From Plectosphaerella cucumerina (Eukaryota > Ascomycota > Sordariomycetes > Glomerellales > Plectosphaerellaceae): a stretch of 64,000 bases of DNA. Each line of letters opens with the position of its first letter. Within the stretch, counting starts at the first letter, position 1. The DNA lies in NCBI GenBank assembly GCA_020746995.1, contig JAGPXD010000005.1, forward strand, positions 3,410,001 to 3,474,000, written 5' to 3'. The notes under the pieces are model-generated. The model was not told where the DNA came from, did not search any database, and worked only from the letters and a program-made list of their open reading frames with translations. Positions 57,051 to 64,000 of this stretch are shown piece by piece. A program made the position numbers and the translations under genes.

Positions 57051-59006
57051 ATGGAGACGCTTGACTGTGCCGTCATCGGCGCTGGTGAGTTACATCATCC
57101 TCATTCTCGAGGGACCTGCTCATCAAGATAGGCTGGTTCGGCCTCGCTGCCGCAAAACAGTTCCGCTGCGCAACACCCTCGGCCTCCCTTGCTGTCTTCG
57201 AGGCCACCTCGGATCTTGGCGGGACATGGGCATCACACCGTCTGTACCCGGGCATCAAGACCAACAACCTCCTCGGTACATATGAGTATCCGGACTTTCC
57301 CATGGACCCTGCCGTCTTCGCTGTCCCTCCTGGCGAGCATATCCCCGGCCGAGTTGTCAACGACTATCTCCACGCCTATGCGACACGCTTCGGCATCGCG
57401 CCTCTCATCAGGCTGCGCACGAAGGTCATCATCGCCGAGCACCGAGATGGCGCTGACGGCGGCTGGTTGCTGACTGTGTCTGGACCCGACGGCATCGAGG
57501 CGAGGATCATCGCCAGGAAGCTCATCGTCGCCACCGGTCTCACGTCTCGGCCGTCTGTACCGCGCTTCGAAGGGCAGGATGACTTTGGGGGACTCATCTT
57601 CCATGGAAGGGACTTTGCCCGCCACACAGACACCATCCAGCCTGGCTCAACCGTGGCCGTCCTGGGAGGGGGAAAGACTGCCTTTGATGCGGTGTATGCG
57701 TACGCCACAGCTGGTGTCAAGGTCAACTGGATCATCAGGGGTTCGTCTTGACATCCTACCACTAGAAACATCATGCTCATCAGACCCAGCATCCGGCCAT
57801 GGTCCCTCTTGGTTCTCTCCACCATTCGCCACGCCCTTCAAAAAATGGATCGAGGAGCTCGCAAGCAAGTTCCCACACACTCAGCACTCCCTCGCAGCTG
57901 CTGACCTGCCCAGACATCCGCTTCCTCACCTGGTTCAGCCCCTGCATCTGGGGTGCCTCTGACGGCTACCCGACCATCCGCCGCCTCCTCCATGGCACCG
58001 CCCTCGGCCGCGCCCTGGTCGACGCCTTTTGGGCAAGTATTCCGGAATCAACACTCGGACACCACTCTAACAGCTACAGTCCCTCCTTACCGCCGACATT
58101 CTCTCCCTGAGCAACTACGACGACCACCCAGACACGGCCCGCCTCCGCCCCTGGCTTGGTGTCATGTACTCCGGCACAAGTTATAGCTTCTTCAACTACG
58201 AAACAGACTTTTTGAGCCTTGTCCGCAGCGACAACGTCTCCGTCCACATCGGAGACGTCGCCCGCCTCAGCAAAGACAAAGTCCACCTCGCCGACGGCAC
58301 CACTCTCGCCGCAGATGCCCTGCTCGCCCACGGCGGCTGGGTTCACGTCCCACCCGTCAAGTTTCTGCCAGAAGGCATCGACGCCGAGCTCGGCATCCCT
58401 CATCCTCCATCCAAGGTCGCCGACCACGCTGCCGACGCAGACCTCGCCGCTCGCGCCGACGAGGACATCTTCCGCCGGTTCCCGAAGCTGCGTGAGCCAC
58501 CCGCCTGGGACCCATCCCATACGCCCCCGATATCACGCCCCGGCTTCCGCACTTCCCTTCCGAACGCCGACGCTGGTGCTGTCACCCCCTGGATGCTGCA
58601 CCGCTTCACGGCACCCGTGTCACCCCGCTTCCTGCGCGCCCGCGACACCGTCTTCGTGGGAATGGTCGGCAACTTCTCCACGGCCATCACGGCGCACATC
58701 CAGGGCCTATGGTCAGCCGCTTACATGACGGGCCGACTCACACGGGATCCCGGCACCAGCCCGGCCACCGAGCTACTCTACGAGACGGCGCTGCACAACC
58801 GCTTCGGCCGCTGGCGGTACCCAGTCGACTGGGGCATGCGCGCCCCCAGCTTCATCTTCGACGCCGTCCCCTATCTCGACATGCTGTTGCAGGATCTAGG
58901 TTTGCAGAGCCATCGCAAGGGCGGGCGGTGGGCGGAGATGTGGAGCCCGTACAAGCCGGGGGACTACCGGACCGTCAACGAGGAGTGGGAGGCCGCGAAC
59001 CATTAA
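57051..59006 (+). CDS. FAD-dependent monooxygenase (FMO-like) with two GC-AG introns
   Basis: Flavin/NADPH oxygenase of the dimethylaniline-monooxygenase-like fungal group. Exons: 57051-57084, 57132-57740, 57784-57864, 57914-58032, 58080-59006; 589 residues. FAD motif CAVIGAGWFGLAAAKQF spans the first splice. Others are SDLGGTWASHRLYPGIKTNN, LIVATGLTSRPSVPRF and a second nucleotide-binding GSTVAVLGGGKTAFDAV. Introns 3 (57865-57913) and 4 (58033-58079) both start GCAAGT; no GT site keeps the frame. Using them gives ELANIRFLTWFSPCIWG and DAFWSLLTADILSLSNYD, matching my memory of the family in spacing. A second acceptor for intron 4 (58073) would add two residues. The substrate is unknown; it might oxidise an N- or S-containing metabolite. 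Confidence 0.88.
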
Positions 59007-59214
59007 GGGTCAGGCAGATAGCCAGCGCGGAGAATCTCTCGGCGATGGGGTGATTGCGGTGAAGATAGCGGGATTGCGATGATCAGCGACGGCGTTGCGC
59101 GATTTGAGGCTTCATGGGCCCCGCGATGCGCCTTCGCGGACGGAATGCCCGATGAGGCAGTTGGATGAGCACGTTTCTGTATCCCGACGGGGCCCGTCCG
59201 GACGGGGGGTAAGG

Positions 59215-59222
59215 TATTTATA
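59215..59222 (+). promoter_or_regulatory. TATA-like box of the right subtilase gene
   Basis: TATTTATA 74-81 bp upstream of the ATG at 59296. Confidence 0.5.
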
Positions 59223-59295
59223 CGGCGGGGGCCCCGAGGGTGGACATACCGAGTAGCAAGTAGCGGACTCTATCGCATCATTCTTTTTCATCACC

Positions 59296-61786
59296 ATGAG
59301 GCTCCTACCCCTGAGCATCGCCGCTCTCGCGGCGCTGTCCCCGGGCCTCGCGCAGGACCTCCCAGAGGGCGAGAGCGGCACACCCCTCCCCCTGAACGGA
59401 TACATTGTCGAGTTCGCGCCGGGATCGCACGTCAAGAAGAAGCGCGACGAGCTGCTTTCGCAAGATGTGAAGGTTGTCAAGACTTTCGACTCGGCCGTCT
59501 TCGCGGGCGCACTGGTAGAGACGGACGATTTGGACATTGACGCCCTGCCGTCGCTTCCTGGCGTCGTGCGCGCTTGGCCTAACGAGAGAGTCGAGCTGCT
59601 GGCGCCTATTGCCAAGAGGCAGGTGCAGGTTGGGGGGGATGAGGCGGCGGAGCATGCGGTGCATTGGGCTACGGGGGTTGATGAGCTGCATGAGCGGGGG
59701 ATCTTGGGCGAGGGCGTCAAGATTGGTGTTGTTGATACGGGGATTTGGGTGAGTCTGAGGGTATTATGACGGCTTGGATGCATGCTGACTGTGTGGTAGT
59801 ACACTCATACGGCTCTCGGAGGTGCTTTTGGGCCGGGACACAAGGTTGCTGGCGGATATGACCTTGTTGGCGATAACTGGGTGTCAGGCATGGCGAAGAA
59901 CCCCGACGACGACCCGAAGGATGAGCAGGGCCATGGAACGCATGTGGCGGGCATTATCGCAGGCGAGTCCTCTTCAACAGGATGGAAAGGCGTTGCCCCT
60001 GCCGCGAGTCTCTACGCGTACAAGATCTTTGGCCCTGGCGACGGCACCGACCAAGCGACAGTCATCGAGGCGTTCCTCCGCGCCTTCGATGACGGAATGG
60101 ATATCATCACCGCCAGCGTTGGCGGACGCGGTGGTTTCGCGAACAATGCCTGGGCCGTGGTGGCGGACCGTATCGCCGAGGAGGGCGTCGTGGTGACCAT
60201 TGGCGCCGGAAACTCAGGAAATGGCGGTGCATACTACGCCAGCACGGGAAGTTCGGGGGCTCTGGCGCTGAGTGTGGCGAGCGTCGAGGTGGGGAGGAAC
60301 AAGACGACGCTGCCGAGCTGGTTCACGAGCTGGGGAGGGCTGTATGACGCCGCGGTGAAGCCTGATATCGCGGCGCCGGGGACGGATGTTTTTAGTACGT
60401 GGGTCGGGGCGGATGATGAGCAGTATGTGTTGTTGAGCGGGACGAGCATGGCGACGCCGTATGTGGCGGGTGTGGCGGCGTTGTATATCTCTGCTCATGG
60501 GGGGAGGGAGGTTCATGGAAAGAGTCTGGGGAAGGATCTGGCGATGAGGATTGTTTCCTCGGGGGGGTCGGTGCCGTGGCTTGTTTATGGGGGAGGTGCG
60601 GATGAGAGGTTCCGTGCGCCGGCGCAGCAGGTTGGGACGGGGTTGGTGGATGCGAGGAAGGTGGTTGATCAGGTTGTTTCGGCGGAGTTGGCGAGGTTTG
60701 CGCTGAACGATACGGCGAATTTCCGGCAGTATCAGGATGTTGTGCTCCGGAATGGGGGGGAGGAGAAGGTGTACTTCTCGTTTGAGGTTGAAAAGGGCGC
60801 GGGGGTGGAGATGTTGCGCAGCTTTGACGCCAGGGACGTGGGGGAGACGCCGAGGATGAAGTACCGGATTGAGATTGTGCCGACTGAGATTGGGGTCAAC
60901 GTCAAGGTGCCGCAGAGCTTTGACATTGGCCCGGGCCAGACGCGCAAGGCGAGGTAAGTCTTCCCCATGTCTGAGGGATGCATGGAACTGACGAAGCAGG
61001 TTTGTCTTTGAGGCGCCTCAGGGGCTGAACCAGACGGCGCTGCCTATGTATGGTGGCCGGGTTGTCATCAAGGGCAGTAACGGCGATGTACTGGCGGTGC
61101 CGTACCAGGGTCTCGGGTTCGATCTGAAGGCGGAGATGGGGAGTTTCTTCCACGGGACGTATCCCTGGCTGAGGGGGAAGTTCCCGCCTGTACCGTCGAC
61201 GACGTGAGTAACATGTTGGAGGTGACGGAATGATACTGACGAGAATAGGTTCACGCTCAACTTGAGCAGGGATGTGCAGGATTATCCCAAGATCTTCTCC
61301 AAGCTGAAATGGGGTACCCGCGAGCTGCGGTGGGATGTGAGTTCCCCTGCCTTCTTCCCTGGGTGAAGCTGGAGCTGACGCTCCCAGATCTACGACGACA
61401 AGTATGTCGAGCTTCGACACTGGCGCTACCCTCCTGTTGTTGGTGAGAGAGGCTACCTCGGCTCTGCCACGTCATGGGTTGGTTCGGGCTCGGCGACGTT
61501 CAACCCGGACAGGCATGATGCCAACGACACGGTGTCGTTCCCGCTGCGCGATCAGGGACGGAATGCCCTCGTGACGGGAGGGTATACTTCTGCGTATTAC
61601 TGGTTTGGAAGACTGGCGGATGGGACGAAGCTGGGGCCGGGGAATTACACGTAAGTGGCGATGGTGAAGATGGAAGATGATGATGCTGACTGCTGTAGTA
61701 TGAGGTATGCGGCGTTGCTGCCTTTTGCGAACCCGGAGAGGAGTGAGAGCTGGAGGGGCTTGACGACCAAGTTTACTCTGGTGTGA
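59296..61786 (+). CDS. Secreted subtilisin-like protease (minor extracellular Vpr type, S8)
   Basis: Extracellular endopeptidase. Exons 59296-59748, 59800-60953, 61000-61203, 61249-61336, 61388-61650, 61699-61786; 749 residues. The signal peptide (MRLLPLSIAALAALSPGLAQ) precedes an I9 propeptide (NGYIVEFAPGSHVKKKRDEL). The catalytic triad is intact: Asp147 (GVVDTGIWYTH, across the first splice), His196 (GHGTHVAGI) and Ser367 (SGTSMATPYVAG), with oxyanion Asn289 (GAGNSG). After residue ~430 comes a beta-rich extension (FRQYQDVVLRNGG, VYFSFEV, VVIKGSNGD) of the Fn3-like type found in large S8 enzymes. No protease-associated insert is evident. It belongs to a different clan branch from the proteinase K-type gene at the left end. 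Confidence 0.93.
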
Positions 61787-62651
61787 AAAGACGGGCCTGT
61801 GACTTTTCAGAAGGCACATTGGCTTTTGGGAGAGATTGTTCGACATGGTGGATTGGATCAGGGGCTCAAATCGAGGGTCGTCCCAAGTCTTGTCCTTCCT
61901 GGAGTCAGCCCTATCATCCACAAGAGGGTCCAAGATCATAGCTAGCTTTTGAATGAAGTTAGAACCTGACATCTCTCGAAATCTCCAATTGTAGAGCTCA
62001 GCACTCCGTAGGTTCAGATAAAACTTTTGTTGATGCGACAACTGATGGGTGAATGTTGTCAACAGGGCACCAGGTGACGTTCGGCACCCACAGCTTTACT
62101 TCCAGACTGGAAGACTGTATGAAAGTAGTCTCAAAATGACAAGAACCAGGGATAAGTTCGTTTTGAAACAAATTTCACTGGATCGAGAGACCAATAGTGT
62201 CCTTTCTTGTCGTTGATGTTTCCTATGTCGTCGAAGACGCCTGTAGTCGTCGTTGCGCACGGGCGTCCATCACACTGACATAATACGCTCCTTGCCGCAA
62301 TATCCCTCAGGTCCTCATTCCCGTGAAGTCGGCTTGGTTGGCTACGGAGGAAAAAACGCAGCAGATTTCCTACGCTATTAGGACCGGTTGAAAGAGGGCC
62401 ATGATGAGGTATTCAATCTCATTCATCGACTTGACGTGCCTATCAAAAGAGTAGTTAAAGTGGCTGCCGTGTCGTCTTGCTTCTCGACATGAACGGCCAG
62501 TCCGTAAAAGCAGCGAGTTACAAATTGACGCCGCCGCCCCACCTTCCTCCATCTCGCAAACGTCACAAACCACAGCTTCACCTTCACCACCACCACCTCC
62601 TACAACAGTACTATGCCAACACCACCATAGCACCCTCCCCGCCAGACCACA
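61787..62651. other. Subtilase to IWR1 spacer
   Basis: 865 bp: 3' flank of the protease and promoter of IWR1. No further feature seen. Confidence 0.55.
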
Positions 62652-64000
62652 ATGGCCACCCTTCCACGGGAGATCTACATCAAGCAGCGCAAGCGCCGCC
62701 GCGACGATGAAGGCGAGGAGGCACCCGCCTACCTCCGTACGTTCCCCCCAAGTCTCCCCTCTCTGCCTCTCCTCCCGCTGACTTCCCACCCCCAGAAATC
62801 GACGATGACGACCCAATCTCCAAGCGCCGCATGAGCGCAAACTTTGTCTACCAACGCCGCAACACCAAGAGTCCCCGCCGACACTCTCCCGCCCCGGAGC
62901 CCGAGACCGCCCCCGTCATCCGCACCGAGCCAGACAGGAAGAAGCTCCCGCAGCAGCAGCAGCAGCAGCAGCCGACACCGAGCCATGTCCCTCCCCCGGG
63001 TAAGCCCGCCTCGCGCCCCGGCTTCCAGCCGCGACACTTCCACATGTCCCGCGCCTCAATGGCCGCCGCCGCCTCGTCCTCCGGCACGCAGTCCCCCGGC
63101 GCCGGTCCCCGGGGCGTCTCCAAACGTTCCCGCTACGGTCCCGCCGTCTTCGTCGAGCGCGCCGTCCGCAAGAACCACTCCGTCGCCAACCTCGCCGCCG
63201 CAGCCGCCGCGGCCGCCGTACCTCCCCCGACACCTCCCACGGGCCTCAAGCGTCCCGGCACCAAACGCCTCAAGACCCCCGCCCCGGCGGCAACTCCCTC
63301 TAAAGCCGAGACCGACGCCGCGGCCGCTGAAATCGCCGCCCAGCGCAAGCCCCTCCCGACTCTCAACCCAGGCGACGCCGACGTAGCCCGCCTCGCCGCA
63401 GACATGGACCAATGGGTCCTCCACGAGATCGGTCTCAACCTCAAAGAGATGTCTCAGCCAAAGCCCGCCTCCCCCTCAAAGTTCCGCCCCAAAGCCCCCT
63501 CGCAGCGCTTTGCCGAACGAAACCCCGAACTCGCAGCCAAGCTGGACCGACAGAACCGCGGAGGCGACGCGGCCATGCGCGACGCAGACTCGGAGGATGC
63601 CTCGGATGATGATTACGAGATTGTGGTGTATGAGCTTGCGCCGAGCGATGGGCCGGGAAACCCGGCCGATAAGCTGGCGCTTATCCCGCCTGAGCAGATT
63701 GGTGTGCTGCGCTTTGACTCGAGGGAGGATATGGAGCTCTTCTATGGGAATGATGAGGATGATTCGGATTGGGTTCCGGAGGATGATGAGGATGAGAATG
63801 GTAGGTCTACTTTCCCTTCGAGGAGGGGGTGTGTGCTGACTTTTCTTCAGCTGAGAACCACTACACCGCTGAATACCCCGAGGAACTCGACTCTGACGAC
63901 TCCGAGTTCGATGGCAGAGGCCGTGGCGGCATTCACGACCCTTCGGATGATGAGGAGGAGCGCGTTGCTGCTTACTACCGCGCAGGCAGGGAGTTCGCTG
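62652..64000 (+). CDS. IWR1: IWR1 homologue, RNA polymerase II nuclear import adaptor (3' end beyond window)
   Basis: Binds assembled RNA polymerase II in the cytoplasm and carries it into the nucleus with importin. Exons 62652-62736, 62796-63800, 63851 onward; the right edge cuts the third exon after about 413 residues. The N-terminus MATLPREIYIKQRKRRRDDE and then KRRMSANFVYQRRNTK carry basic, nuclear-localisation-like stretches, as in Iwr1. The middle is disordered with a Gln run (CAG repeat near 62951-62974) and Ala runs. The acidic stretch after ELFYGNDEDDSDW leads across the last splice to ENAENHYTAEYPEE, the core Iwr1 motif, followed by DEEEER. Confidence 0.88.

Noticed and set aside
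1..64000. CRISPR arrays, insertion sequences, rRNA genes or secondary-metabolite backbone genes
   Set aside because: None seen; the DNA is nuclear fungal and no PKS, NRPS or transposase domain was recognised.

Overview
The window is nuclear DNA of a filamentous ascomycete (Pezizomycotina). A Sordariomycete is my best guess, from protein families and gene style only. The evidence is GC-rich genes with many short introns (mostly 41-145 nt, GT..AG with CTNAC-like branch sites), GC-ending codons, and fungal families such as Zn2Cys6 factors, Dal5-type carriers and PTH11-type membrane proteins. I assembled spliced models by eye. Exon sums keep frame in every complete multi-exon model, but none has been checked against transcripts.

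Layout: a partial proteinase K-type subtilase (left edge, -); a 1,128-residue disordered protein (-); a 3.8 kb gap; then housekeeping genes: tRNA 2'-phosphotransferase (+), a dsRBM-like protein (-), EFG1 rRNA-processing factor (-), SEA4 of the SEA/TORC1-regulating complex (+), a TBC Rab-GAP (+), a putative DNA-binding regulator (-) with a very long upstream region, a TFIIIC tau55-like histidine phosphatase (-) and PAS kinase (-).

From 35.9 to 52.7 kb lies an accessory, catabolic-looking block: Zn2Cys6 factor, cytosolic arylsulfatase, Dal5-type MFS carrier, amidase 1, a C2H2/MHR factor, a gene relic, an AAAP amino acid transporter and amidase 2. Just beyond it is a degenerate copy of the MFS carrier's 3' end. 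Two regulators, two carriers and three hydrolases side by side suggest uptake and breakdown of an amide and/or sulfate-ester compound as a nitrogen (and perhaps sulfur) source. Five HGATAR sites between the AAAP transporter and amidase 2, and stacked palindromes upstream of amidase 1, fit regulated catabolism. The substrate is unknown.

The right end holds an intron-containing tRNA-Ala(AGC) (-), a PTH11-type seven-helix membrane protein (-), a flavin monooxygenase with two GC-AG introns (+), a second secreted subtilase (+) and a partial IWR1 homologue (+, right edge). Several reading frames lack an ATG when read alone. Joining spliced upstream exons, or moving the start inward, corrected the N-termini of PAS kinase, amidase 1, the C2H2 factor and the 20.9-22.3 kb regulator.
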